A DNA stretch of 64,000 nt from Ancylostoma caninum (Eukaryota; Nematoda; Chromadorea; Rhabditida; Ancylostomatidae). The notes beneath the pieces were generated by a model. The model did no database searches, had not been told where the DNA came from, and saw only the letters and a list, made by a program, of their open reading frames with translations. This document shows, piece by piece, positions 48,512 to 60,908 of the stretch. The translations under genes were made by a program, and so were the position numbers. The stretch lies in NCBI GenBank assembly GCA_037903475.1, contig JBAJFG010000611.1, positions 1,488,001 to 1,552,000 of the forward strand, in the 5' to 3' direction. Position 1 is the stretch's first letter, and every line of letters begins with the position of its first letter.

Positions 48512-51500
48512 ATGGAGTTGTATTATATTTTCAATGTTGCTCGTGGACATCGTTTCCATGTTGAAGTTTCGGTTAGTTTTTCCGCATAATCCTTAATTAT
48601 TGAGGTATTATCTTTCCTGTTCTCAATTCTTGGACCTTTATTTATTATGTTTAAGCCACAGTGGAAAGTGCGACAGCTACAAGAAAACATAGCACATTTG
48701 ACAGGGATACGAATTGATGATCAGGTATTGTTCCGGGCTTCTGTTGTGTTTTACTGGCTTCTGTCTATAATTCTGATTTCTTTCCAGGTTTTATTAAAGG
48801 CATGTGGAGAGATTCTAGATAGTGAACAACTTATACAATGTAATCCTTCTGAGAGTAAGACCTTACTGGTTTTCAGTTCTTTGTTCGATTTTTTTCATAC
48901 TTTTTACGGCGTCTTTATTACATGCTTCTTTGAATGAAAACAACTCAATACAACATTTAGATAACTTTGATGCTCCTGTTTATCTTTTCCAACGAAGCAG
49001 TCGACAAGAAAAAGAGGACACTCGGCGTTGGGACCAAGAAATTAATGAAATTACTAGCATAATTGACGTTTCCATTGAAAATGTATGCTTTCCTCTCTTT
49101 GCTTCTCATTTTTTTTTCGGATCTGATACATTCAGTTATTGAATTTCTTCAGGCATCTCGTTCCGAGCAAGATCCTGATTTGCACCGTCTTTACCTTAAT
49201 ATTCCTATGCGAGCTCGCGAATGCCGAACTGCATCCCAGAGTGCTATCCACGCTTGTGCCCGGTTTGCCGAGGAACATCGCCTCATTCATCAGGTCTAAT
49301 CCCTCAAACTGTTTGCTTCCTTTTATCCTGGATTTATCCGTTCTCCAGGGTTGGATGGCACTTGTGAACAACATGGATGATTCTGTCATGCGACTCAAGA
49401 AAAGAGCAACTCGATTTCAAAGTCAGGTTGAAAAGGTTGGCTTCACATACACGTTTGACTGTCTCGTTACTTTTATGCTTTTATTAAGTTATTTGTGCTG
49501 ATAGTGTTCGTAGAGTGATTGACGGGAACTTGTTTTGAGGTCGTGCGAGACAAAGTACATGGACATTTGGTGCTGAATCCATTCTTTATACGAACTGTAA
49601 TTGAGTGGAATAGTCCTGATGTATAGTGGACGGATTGACTTGTTTGCGATCATAGTCAAAGTCGACGGAATTTGTTGAGGACAACCGCACACCTTGACCG
49701 AAACCCATAAATTTTCTAACCTGAGTTCACATTTCACTACTAGAGACGTAACTGCTCTGTTGTTGTGATCACAGGTGGATGATGTGGGAAATTCGTCTAA
49801 CGATGCGCCAGTTGGCGACCTTCCGCCGCCACTGACCAAATTCGCAGCGTACGGTTGTTGTGGGAGGGGTGGCGGAACCCACAGATACTCATGGGGACAT
49901 TCGTTCGCTTACAGTTGTCAAAATATCTTTTAAACAAAATAAGAAATTAAAAGCGTTAGGCTCGGCGCCTCTATGATTTCAGTCTTCACACCAACATTCT
50001 ATCGGAAGGCACTTATCATTTCAGGTTCGTCAACAAAGAGAAAAAGCTGCGGAACTGTTGCGAGGATTTGACACAGTGATAGAGCAACTTAAACAAGTAG
50101 GCTATTTGGTTTTCTTAGAGATTTTTAGTTAGATCCTATGCAGGTTTTCGCATTAGTTCTTCTGTCTGTAGTTTTAGCACATTCTTTATGCCCTTCTAAT
50201 GCTTAGATCCGTATTCCTGGCCCACTTTTGGCTTATTCACGTGGACAGTCGGACCGAGCGTCCCATTCTGACCTTTCGTTGTACGCCTGGATTTCGGCCT
50301 CAGATCCACAACACTCCCTTCAGGATCTCGTTGAGCAAGTGAAGGAGCAGATAACCAACGTGAGTGAGATCCGTAGGTTTCTTGTAATGCTACCTATTTT
50401 CAGTCTTCTTTCAAAGTGCTTATCGTTACATTTCAGTTCGGTCAGTCGGATGCAGAGACCACTGTCCAGAGTATTGAAAAAGTTGTGGAATTGTCAAAAG
50501 ATGTTAACTCTCGCGAGATCAAAGGGATAAACAAGAGATTAACTTATTTGGATCATCACCTGCGGATAGCTGAAGGTAAGCGATTGTCTCAGTCTTCTCA
50601 CCATTTTGAACGTACCAGATTATTCTTACAATTTTTTAGAACGAGATAAAGCAATTAATGCGCACACATCGAAAATAGTGGAAACGCCTAGTCACATTGA
50701 TCAGTCCGCTCTGGAAGTGCGTCTTTATCTTTTTTTGTTTTATTCTTGAATTCACTATGTCTTTCCAGGAGCTCATATCTGAACACCGCTACCTGATGAG
50801 CCAGATTTATGCAGAACTTAAAGAGCTCCGTGTAATATGTAATCGTTTCTATGCGTCGAAAGTCGAGGTGTTAGGAATTTTAAGAACGCGGCTGAATTCT
50901 TGGATTGTTCGGGTAATTTTTTGTTTGTTTCATTATTGCCTAACCTAATCCTTTCTAACTTTCCGCTTTAATATTTCATATTTTCATGACTTTTATCTTT
51001 GCTGTTTTCCTGGATTACGAGGGGAGATGAACTCGTATTCCCTTATGGAATAGTATGTAGTGCGTTTCACTGGGGAGGATAGTTACGAAGACGGCAGAGA
51101 GGAAGAGAACGCAGGACTGTGTACAGCAATTGGAGACGAGAGAGAGAGAAAAGCAACTATCTTCGCGTTTGAAATATACTATAGAACGCCGTCATTTAGC
51201 ACAGAAAATGCAATTTCATGCCGGAAGGCTGGAATATTGTCGTTTTCGGAAGCTGTTTTCTCTATTTTGTCCTTTAAAGTTTTTCAGTTGATTAGAATTC
51301 GTTTGTTTGTGCTTGGTTTTACAATTTTAGCATGTTGTTATAGGTTTATGATCGCCTCTTTCATGCACACAACGAGGTGCTAGTGTTCGAGGAGAAATTC
51401 ACGGGATTAAAACAACGTCTTGACCTAGTTAGACAGATAAAGGTTAGTGCTGTATGCGATTGGACTTTCTGTTCAATTTCTTTTCGTTTTTCCTCCAGGA

Positions 51501-54500
51501 GGCTCCAATGATGTATGCGACCGCGGTCAGCGAAGTGGTTCGACGTCGTACTTTCCACAAGGAATTTGTTTCCTGGCATTCTCTGCATGTGGATAAATGT
51601 ACAGCTCTTTCTGATGAAGAGTCACAAATTCGTGCTCAATTTTCCGCTAAAATGGAGAAACATTTTCTTCGTGTGCTCTTTCATGGTTGGTTGTTGTGGG
51701 GAAGCTTTCAATAATCTTGTGATTTTTGTCAAGTTTTTCCATTGAAGGTTTGTTTGATGCACTGCCAATGTTCTATGTGAAATCGCTGCCAAAGTTCGAC
51801 GAATCTCTCGGTCCAATTGATATTGACCACCTTAGAGAGCTACGAGCTGCAAGTTTTTTCAACATATATACATTTCTCCTATGATGATTGTTTGCTTCTG
51901 TGTTTAGAGTGTTGAAGATTTGAAGCAATACTTGAAAGTTACAGCTCCACAAGTGTTTTTCCGTCTGAATGTCAGGTCCGTTTCCTTTTTTCCTTCTTTG
52001 TTATTTCTTCTCATGTTTTTTTTAATTCAGAGATCCGTCCATGCCGTCTCCTGTCGTATCGCATGGAGTTATGCGACGGGAGGAAAGTTTCTTCACTGCA
52101 GACCCAGCATTTTCACTATCTACGCTGACTCGCAATTTTACAAGTACGAACTGGCTGAGGTAAGTTTGTTTATTGTCCCGAAAATTAGGTAATTATTTTT
52201 CTTTGGAAAGCGTGTCTGATTCTAAAATAGAAAATCAGTCAGAAGGAGTGCATTTGGTGGGGGTGACACCTACAGCTCTCCAGTTTTCCATTGTAAATGT
52301 GCTATTTTTGAGTAGCAAGAGGCTCGGTATATAGTATATTTTCTATATACGTTCCGTCTTGGAATTTTTCTTGTTCCCAACCTTCCTTCTGAAGATTTGT
52401 AGCTTCAGTTTTTCTGGTTCATGCAATTTTCCCAGTCATCCTTTCGATGCATCTGATCTGTCATGATTTTGTTGTTTCAGTACTGACGATGGTATGGAGT
52501 CCTCTCCTTCCACAGTGCCTACTTTGCTAATGACGAAGTCTCCTCTGTCAAGAAATGGTTCATCTTCTAGTTTGAACATGCCGGCAGCTCCATCTCTAAA
52601 CCAGTTATCAATGCTCGTAAGTAATGCTGTTTATTCTCGGCTTTACGTGCTTTTTTCTGTTATTCCGCTTCATTCTATCACGTTCTTATACTCAATGTAC
52701 TCAGCTTCAATTTATTTTGTTCGCTCATTTTCCTTGCTTTTCGAATTCGTAGAATCTGGAAACAAGTGCTTTTGTTCAAACACTATTTGTTTTCTATTTT
52801 TCCATTGCTAGGACGTTAATGTATTCGAATAATTTATGGTATTTGGATAGATTTATTAAAGCAGCAGTGAAAAGTAGGTTTTTCATGCTTTCCGTAGCAC
52901 TCTGTGTTCATTATCCTTTTTGTTGTTCCTCAGTTTGTCCACACTTTTTCTGACAATTTACGGACGTGAATGTTGCGAGCATCCCATGAAAAAAAAACCT
53001 TCAGGGTGAGGAAGATGAAGGGCCCACCCAGTCTGCGACGACTTCTATTGCAAAAAGTGCACCAATTCAAATTCCGACTCCACAGCCTCGTCAGGTATCT
53101 CTCCGAATTCGTTCGAGTTCCTTGTTGTAATTCACGTCTTGTGCACATTCCAGGTGTCGGAGAAATCCAGTCAGTTTAGTACACCGGATGATCACTTTCA
53201 CACCACGGATCCAATCGAAGAGCGGGTTTGTCTTCTTATTCCTATTTCTCATATTTTATCCAATAATTTTATCATTCAGTTTGTGTCAGTTATCATCTAG
53301 GTGGTGTTTTTTGTAGTATGCCAGACTAATTGTTTCAAATACTTTAAAAAACCCCTCGCTTTCCAGGAACATTGACCTGGGGGAGGGGTGGTAGGGGTGA
53401 CATTTGAAACGTCAAACACAAATTTTGCATCAGATTTGTACTGTACTACCGTTTTTTTAGGGTTCCAGTAAATATACGGTAGTTACGGTATCTCGCACAA
53501 TCCTCTCAAAATTAGACTTCTAACCTACCACCACACCTTGTGGAAATCAGAGTATGGACGAATTCATACGACGATGGCAACCGCTCCCCCCCACCCCCAA
53601 CCCTTGATTCTGCCAACGGCATCCATGATTTTTCTTCATCATGTGCTATCGTTGTTGTTTTTTCGATTCTTCAAATTTTATCCTATTTAGAGTTTCTTGG
53701 ATTTAGTTGGAAACTGAAATGATAATTGTGTTTGAGAGATTAGGTAATCATGGTGCTAAGACGCAATGTGGTGCGATTCACGAATTTGCTGCCCGTCTCC
53801 CTTTTGCGCATGATGGCGTTGGATATTAACTCGTTTGAACTTGAAAGGAGGGTCAGGTAGGGTTAGATGACACTGAAATAGGAGAGAAGCGTTTGAGCGC
53901 CTAATCGTGCAACAGAGACACCGCCCCCTTTTTTCCTCACTGTGCAACACACACTTGGATTTCTTGCATTTCATAGTTTTTTCGTCACTCTACTGCATAG
54001 TTTTGTGTCTGATTATTGTTCGCAATTGAGTGTCGTTTCATGTAAACTAGTTCTGTTTCTGCGCTTTGGACTTGACACAATGTAGCTAGCGCACGCACTA
54101 AAAACCTACGCAGTTTTCGTTCACATGTGATCATGAATCCCTTGCTATGTTCGCGTTTTTGGGCCAGCACTTATTCAGTAGCTCGTTATTACGCCTTTCT
54201 AGGGTCTGTTTCATGAAGGAATGTAGTTAGAGAGACATTAGGAAAGAATCAACGAAAGGAATTACGATGTGATGTTCGGTTACGTAGGCGGGAAAGGCAC
54301 GCATTATGTGCACATACTAGAACTGGTTTGAAACAATCTATATCTCAGTTGAAGTACAAATACTTGTATTTATTGATCACTTCCGAAGCTGTGTACTTGA
54401 AAAGTCGATCTCTGGTGAAGCCAGGGAACGCTTCCAGTTCCACTGTGTGTGGCTGGGATTTACTCAGCAGTAACCGCTCGACTTACAGCAGTTTCCTGTT

Positions 54501-57500
54501 GATGATTTGACGAGCCGATCGCAGTCTTTTTATGAGGCGCTAAAGCCCGCTGCTGTTCAAATTCTGTCATTATCCAAGGTACTAGTGCAGTTCTGTATTG
54601 ATCTCCACTAAAATCAGAGGATTCCTTATCGATTTCACTACATATTTTCAGGATATGCTTGATCTTCGTGCGGAGCTCACAGAAAATTATGATTTCTTGA
54701 AGGAGAGTTTCACTAAGCTTGGAGAGCTCACTGGTCCTACTCTCAGTGACAGGCTGAAGCAGGTTAAAGATCACTACGATGCTGAGCTTGCTAGTTCCAA
54801 ATCCGAACACCAAGTATGTCTGGCCATTTGCTGCTCACACCTTGCAGGCAGTTCACTGATTATTTTTAGTATTTTATCTCTGAGCTGCAACGGCAAGTGG
54901 AGGAGTATAACAAACTCGAAGCTCTTCACCGAGAAGAAAAAGAAAGTATGACTGAACAACTAGCATCACAGCAGAAAGAACAGGAGAGGTATGTTATGAG
55001 CGCTTTTTACCATCCTCTTCTCTTTGTAGTGTTTTCCTCTCATGAAAACTATCGATATCGTCAGGCTTGTTGGTGAAGTCGCTGGACTCGAGGAAAAGGT
55101 GAAAACTGTGAGAAGTGAGACATATAAAGAAGGTATCATCGCTATGGAGTTGGAGAAGAACCGCCTTAGTACTGAGTATGAAGAGATCATCGAGGTAGTT
55201 TTTCTCGCGAAGTTTTTTCGCTCTCCTCGGAACTGAAGGTAACAGTGCTGGTCAATCATTTTCGCATCACAGAAAACCCCACATCTGGTCTGCCGCACCG
55301 CGCAATCTACGCGGTACGACATCCAGCTGGGCTTTTTAGTTTTGTGGCGTTGTCAGAATTGATTTCTCACTTTTTCCACCGTTTCTGTTTGTATTTTCGT
55401 CGCCATTTTAAAGTGCTTCGGTTACCTTGGCACTAGTTCGACCCAAATCCGAGTGCCCGACAACCATACAATAACGCCCAGCTGGTCTGCCGCGCTATCT
55501 ATTTGGTGCGGCGCGACAGACCAGATTGGCGGTTTTGTGATACAAAAGTGATTGATTGGAACGCCATGTATATTCCACGCGGAGCAGAGCGGCTTCGTAT
55601 AGGAGCCGGTGGCATTCCCATGGTTCTAGGATTAGCGTTCAAGAGATCTTCCTGCCTTTTAGTATGAGCTTCTCCACCGTTCGGGTTTTCGAGTACCTTA
55701 TATGTTCCTAAATTTGAGTCTGAGAGCCGGGTTTATTAACCCTAAAATTTGGGACGAGCATTCCAGCAATTCACATGTGGAATCTTGACAGCGCCTCCTC
55801 GTGATGTTATTATTATTATTGAACTAGGTTCTGGTATACTGAAAGAACGTCTACATAGGGGTGGAAGTGGGGTGCTCTTTTTACCCTCTGCATTCTTTCC
55901 ATTCTTACAGGTTCTTTGATCTCCTCCTCTCCCACCCCCTCCCACCACCCCGCACGACCCAAGGGTACCGCCATGAAGGGAACACTGATGAAGCCTCTAT
56001 GATTCTGTTCAGGGTAAAGACGCGCAAATCCGACAGCTGCAGAAAGAGCTTGAGAAAAAGAACTCGGAAATTACTCGACTGCAGTCTGATCCAGAGAGCG
56101 AAGCGTTCAGAAAAACTGTCACTGCAGAAATCCGTAGTGAACTTGAGAAGGAGTCCAAAGTTTGCATATTTCTTAGTTATTTGTACAGATCATGTTGGAT
56201 ATCGCTAATGCCTCATTTGTAGAGCAAACTGGATCTGTTGACGAATGGTATAAATCAAAAGAAGGAGGAGGAGTGTGCGAGGTTGAGGAAGGAGTTGGAG
56301 TATGAAATGAGGATTGCAGAAATTGAAAGAGTGGGTTGTGTTTTTCCTCTTCTTTTTTTTATTATTAAAGTACTGCTCATCTTCAAACGAGACTGATTTT
56401 GCTGTCATTAAAAACATTTTTGAACAGAATTTTCAGAACTGCTCCTTGAAATGGCTTGCCGCTGAGCGTGATCGCCTAAGGGAGTATATCATCAAAACTT
56501 TGCCAGATGGAGAGTCTGTGTGTAAAACAGTTGAGGATGAGATAAAGAGTGCAGTAACAGCGGAACAAGGAGAATATAGTGAGGATTCAGGGTAGCAAGG
56601 TAATCAGAATCATGCATTGGTGTGTTCAATTACAGAAGCTATCTACGGATCATCGATTGCGACCCAGACGGACGTCTCTTATCCGGCCATCACTTCTGTT
56701 GCTCCACTTGAGGAAGCTTTGGCAAGGTGGATACATGGAATCAGGATTTTTCTCTTGTCACTGCAAATCTTTATGTTTTAGTCAGTACGGGGATATGCGG
56801 GAAAGCGTCTTCACTGTTGAAAATCTCCCCATTGCTGTCGAAGAGTCTGTGTATGTATTTGCGTTAAGCTTGTTTATCGATATTTTCCTATCATTCATTG
56901 CTTCTAGGTTCATTCCGGGTGATGCACCAGCTTCTGATAGTGAACGGAAGGATGTGAACGTGCAGACGAGAATTAGTACGTTTTTATTTTGGGTGTGGGG
57001 CGTTGTAGCTGGGGGCGCACGGCCGAGCTTTACGAATGGTCGATGAGGTGAACCGACCAATCGCAGAGCCCGGCGATACCGCTCGGCCTAGGTGCAACGC
57101 CCACACCCGGTATTTCCGTTTAAACTTAAAGGGTTTAGAGACGCCTTTCGAGACTCTTTCAAGTTCATTGCTGAGCAAGCTCTTCATACCGTAAATTGCG
57201 AATGTCCATCTCATGTTGCTATTAGTAGGCGAAATCTCGCTTCTCTCTTTAGGAATTACTCAAATTAAAAATTCGCTTATTGGATCCAGTCTGAATGAAA
57301 CACTTCGATTTTTAGGCCTTCGATCCATGGATCGTATGGTTGCTATTGAAGACATCGTTGAAGGATCCACAGTTTTGGTTATATGGAACGATAGGCATAA
57401 CGCCTACATGCTGTTCAGGTGGGCGACTGTAGTACATTCTGTAATGCCCTGAACTGCCTTGACAGCTATGAGTGTTTGTAGTTGAAGGCACAGATTATAC

Positions 57501-57942
57501 TATCTTTGGCTACATGTAGTTTCTGAAAAATAGGGTTTTGTGACATGGATTATCTATTTTTACCGCACTTTTGCGTTGTGAAAGTCTCTTTGCGAAACAC
57601 GAATGTCCGTTTATTACTACTCCTAGTTTTGTTTTCTAGCTCGTCGACGTACAGTCATTTCGTGAAGGAGTCCTCAGTTCGGCGATTGGGCCTTGCCACG
57701 ACCCTTCCAAATGTCCCTCGTCGAAATTGGATTCTGGGCAAGGTGTCTCATCTTGATCTCTGCATCATTCGCAAAGCAGACAATCGGTGGGCGCTCGCTT
57801 TTCCGTCTTATTCGTTGAATCACTGAGATAATTCCATCATGTACTTCTCAGTTACCGTCTGCCAGTCGATACGAGGGTGTACCGTGTCGATGTTGAACCT
57901 CTGGAAGGCAGAATTCCTCGCTCAGAACGGCCGGCAACGTGA
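48512..57942 (+). CDS. epg-7: Autophagy scaffold FIP200/RB1CC1/ATG11 (EPG-7)
   Basis: 32 exons: 48512-48571, 48662-48724, 48788-48854, 48961-49082, 49153-49293, 49349-49435, 50025-50096, 50207-50359, 50437-50575, 50640-50716, 50769-50912, 51344-51442, 51499-51685, 51748-51848, 51908-51975, 52031-52159, 52481-52616, 53005-53094, 53154-53225, 54489-54578, 54652-54813, 54870-54988, 55065-55194, 56013-56159, 56223-56330, 56437-56578, 56636-56726, 56782-56850, 56908-56975, 57253-57418, 57640-57786, 57852-57942. All phases join; 1178 residues. Residues 1-85 match the FIP200 ubiquitin-like N-terminus; about 670-970 are coiled coil; about 1045-1178 form the Claw domain (VLVIWNDRHNAYMLF, NWILGKV, RKADNRYRLP). 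The Claw pocket Lys1145 and Arg1149 align with the human receptor-binding Lys and Arg. Known role: scaffold of the ULK/UNC-51 complex linking cargo receptors to autophagosome formation. Exon 14 uses a GC donor. Small exons in the 53226-54488 intron could be missed. Confidence 0.94.
51060..51185. repeat. Dispersed purine-rich repeat, copy 2 (intronic)
   Basis: Lies in the FIP200 intron 50913-51343 and shares ordered blocks with 29496-29640 (see that entry). It creates a spurious short open frame. Confidence 0.45.
55252..55559. mobile_element. GC-ended MITE-like element in a FIP200 intron
   Basis: Left TCAATCATTTTCGCATCACA plus CATCTGGTCTGCCGCACCGC is the imperfect inverted match of the right end (GTGCGGCGCGACAGACCAGA ... 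TGTGATACAAAAGTGATTGA). The element is about 308 bases inside the intron 55195-56012 and has no coding content. The target duplication is not clear. Confidence 0.65.
56991..57108. mobile_element. 118 bp inverted-repeat element in a FIP200 intron
   Basis: GGGTGTGGGGCGTTG (56991) pairs with CAACGCCCACACCC (ending 57108) with one extra base. Inside is GACCAATCGCAGAG, the reverse of a motif also found near 25023 and 47246. It lies in the intron 56976-57252. Confidence 0.6.
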
Positions 57943-58626
57943 TGTGCACTTTCTACATGGGCAGCCTCGGTCATCCTCCTTTCATTGACGGTGTCATTAA
58001 GTCTTGTTGTTGTTTTCATAGAATTTTATTCTTTCGCTTATTATGCTCGCTGGTAGGAGAGAGATTCTGGCTCTTGGAGTCCTGAGAATGCTTTCAAGTT
58101 CAGAGTGTGCTTCTTCAATGTCGCCCGCTCAAATGTGTCTATGCTTCATATGGATGATGTAAGCGTAAATTGCGTTCTTTTCGGTGCCGAACGAATGCAT
58201 TTCTTTTTGCCTCTGTTGTCAAGCGCTCTTTGCAATTACTTCAGTCCCTGTGGTTGTACCATAGTGTGTATTCATTTTTCTTCTAGGCAAACCTCATTTT
58301 TTGCGTTTCACGGGTATAGTTGAATTCTTATGTCTGCCGAGGTTCTGGCGATACTATATGTGTTTCAGTTTGAACTGCTTCTTCTTGTACCAGATTTTGA
58401 TACATATTATCATATCTTTTTTTCCTTCAATTTTGCAGCAATTATTGTTGCTCCGGTGGTATGTGTGCTAAATCCTCGAGAGGTTGGTTTGTTGAGTCCG
58501 TTGAATAGCCTCTGAACTCATGCCAATGTCTGCTGTACAGTTGGGTTTATTTACCCATGGCTCTACTTGTCTTTTTTGAATGTCCTCGTTGTTCACTTAA
58601 ATTCGAGTTCATTCGATGTACTATGG

Positions 58627-58632
58627 AATAAA
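58627..58632 (+). terminator. Polyadenylation signal of the FIP200 gene
   Basis: AATAAA about 685 bases after the stop codon at 57942. No nearer canonical hexamer on the plus strand was noticed, so the 3'UTR may be about 700 bases. Confidence 0.5.
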
Positions 58633-60900
58633 TACATGTTCAAAGTATTAATGTCTTTTGATGTGTTGATCAAACTTTGAGGAATGCAATTTCAAAAGAA
58701 CGCGGTAAAACGGAGGGGAAAATAGCTGTCTGAATTATTATACGCTAACGTTCAGGAACAACTCCAGGATCACAGGAAGTCCTTCATGCTGTTGTTTGTA
58801 CATATTACCTATTATTATTGTTCCTTTTTTGTTTGTACATATTACCTATTATTATTGTTTCTTTTTAACTACAGAATGGACATTATTCATGAGCTCGAAC
58901 CCTCAGATTCGATGGATTAGATATTGAAGGAATCGAATCGAGTGCTAATTCGAGCAAACATGTTGTGGGGTGAAAAGACTGAATATTCAAATTCCTACAT
59001 TTTCTTGAAGTCTATTTGTACACATACTAAATAAATAAACTAGTACAAAGTAAGTAGTAATAAGTGAATAGATAAAAGTTGCGGGGATATTCGAGAAAAG
59101 GGTCCCTGGAGGTAGTGGAGGTGGTGGAGGCAATAATGAAAAAAGGAAGGGAAATGGACCTGATTTCTAATTTTTTTTCAGAAATTCATCTTTGACAATG
59201 TAGCTTAGGGGGGAAAATTCGGAGGAGGAGGTATTGCGCTTTGTCACTGCTTTCCTGAACTGCTGAGTAGCTCGCATTTCTATTTTTTGAAAGGAAATTT
59301 TCCTTTCAAAAAGGTTCGAGAGGTATTCTTATAGGAAAATTTGTTCATACAACGAAGAATATCCCAAGTATTCCCCCTATGTATGGCACAAACAGTTCGA
59401 TGGACATGATGTGTGGGCTTGAAGTAATCCAGAGAGAGATGATCCAAGGATTGTAAAAATCTTCTACTACTTGTGTGGGAAAACAAATGGATTGAAGTGC
59501 GTTTTTACCACACTTCTCGACCAAACATCGTGTTAGTGAGGAGAAAAAATATGGCTTCAGACCTTCAAAGCTGTCCTTGTCGCAGGTATTTTTACTTGTC
59601 ATCGTCGATCGAATTCTGCTTGCTAGCCTAAATTTAAGGTTGCAACAGTCGCTGTCCATGCTTCGGAGTGAATTTCGCCCTGAAATTCTGAGCGCCGACC
59701 AAGCCTTTCCCTTTCGTGACAGTGTTTTTCTGTTTTGCTATTCATCAAGGCTGTTTTGATTTCTGAACACCATAGTAATGTAACAGAAATGAAATGCAGC
59801 GAATGCAGAGAACGCTGTGATGTTCGGTTTGTTTGCTCTGGCTGGAAGTGTTGATGAAAATGGGACATACGGCGAATACAGCAAAACAAATAGATACTCT
59901 CATTATGGTAATGTTGTAAAGGATGACAGCGATGTTTCAAGGAGAAAAAAGGACACTGATTTTAGATAAGATATGTAATTAGGTGCCAGAATAATACATA
60001 TTTACCACAGAGCTTTTACGCAGTTATGTTCATCGGGAGCTGATAGGAAATTGGGCGTGGGGGGACCGAGAATGAAGAGGAAAAGTTTTCTCACAAGTTA
60101 TGTTAATAACTGTTTTTTAAACCTGTTTCCATGGTTTCCTTTTCGTTTAAGCTCAACAACTTCAACGAAGTAACAAGCTTTGCTGTTTTACACAGGTTTT
60201 ATTCGTACCATTCGCAAATTTTGGGTCTCTTTGTTGCAAATCCAGTCACGGTCAATGCGAAATTTGTTAGGGTTAGCCTTCAAAAAGAGGCATTCCGCCA
60301 GGAAGAGGGTGCTTCCATAAATTGCTTGAAGAAGCCGGTTGTGGATTTGATTCGTTTAATTCGGATGTGTATTTAACTCTGCAGATGAATATTTAAAATC
60401 ACTACAATTCTGGATGGCAAGACAGTGAAAGAATTGAAAAGAGCAGCAACAAGATCTTCTTTCCATGCCTTTTCATAATTTTATGCAATAAAACGAGCTT
60501 TTTGCTCTTTTTTTCGGTCTTGAACTAGCTCTTGAATTCTGATTGTGATAGCTGACTAGTTACTTCGGAGGGGCTGATATTCAACAAAGGACTGTAGAAG
60601 CCTATTTTCTAACGAAACTAAAAGTCAAAACTGATAATCTTTTGAGGAAGTCTGGCCGTTACGCCTTTAACCGTCATCTGTGTTCAACTGGTATGACTCA
60701 AGTTATACTTATTACTTATAGTTAGGATGTATGACTCACCTCTTTCTGTTCCACGTATTAGGCAAAAGAGTATATTGTTGCTAATGATATAGCAAACACT
60801 AGCTTTGCAGTAACCACGGAGTTTTGATACCCAGTCTTCGTGAATCAAGTCCTTTCAAGGCCATTCCAGGAGAGTGAGGATAACCAGAGTTGCTTCAAGT
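58633..60900. other. Gene-poor stretch
   Basis: No supported gene. It holds a 37 bp tandem duplication (58794-58867) and a 29-base odd palindrome (59284-59312, arms TTTTTGAAAGGAAA). The open frames have no domain or splice support. Confidence 0.5.
58794..58867. repeat. 37 bp tandem duplication
   Basis: Units starting GTTTGTACATATTACC at 58794 and 58831 are nearly identical and include an ATT microsatellite; the T-rich tails differ slightly. Confidence 0.9.
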
Positions 60901-60908
60901 ATCAAATA

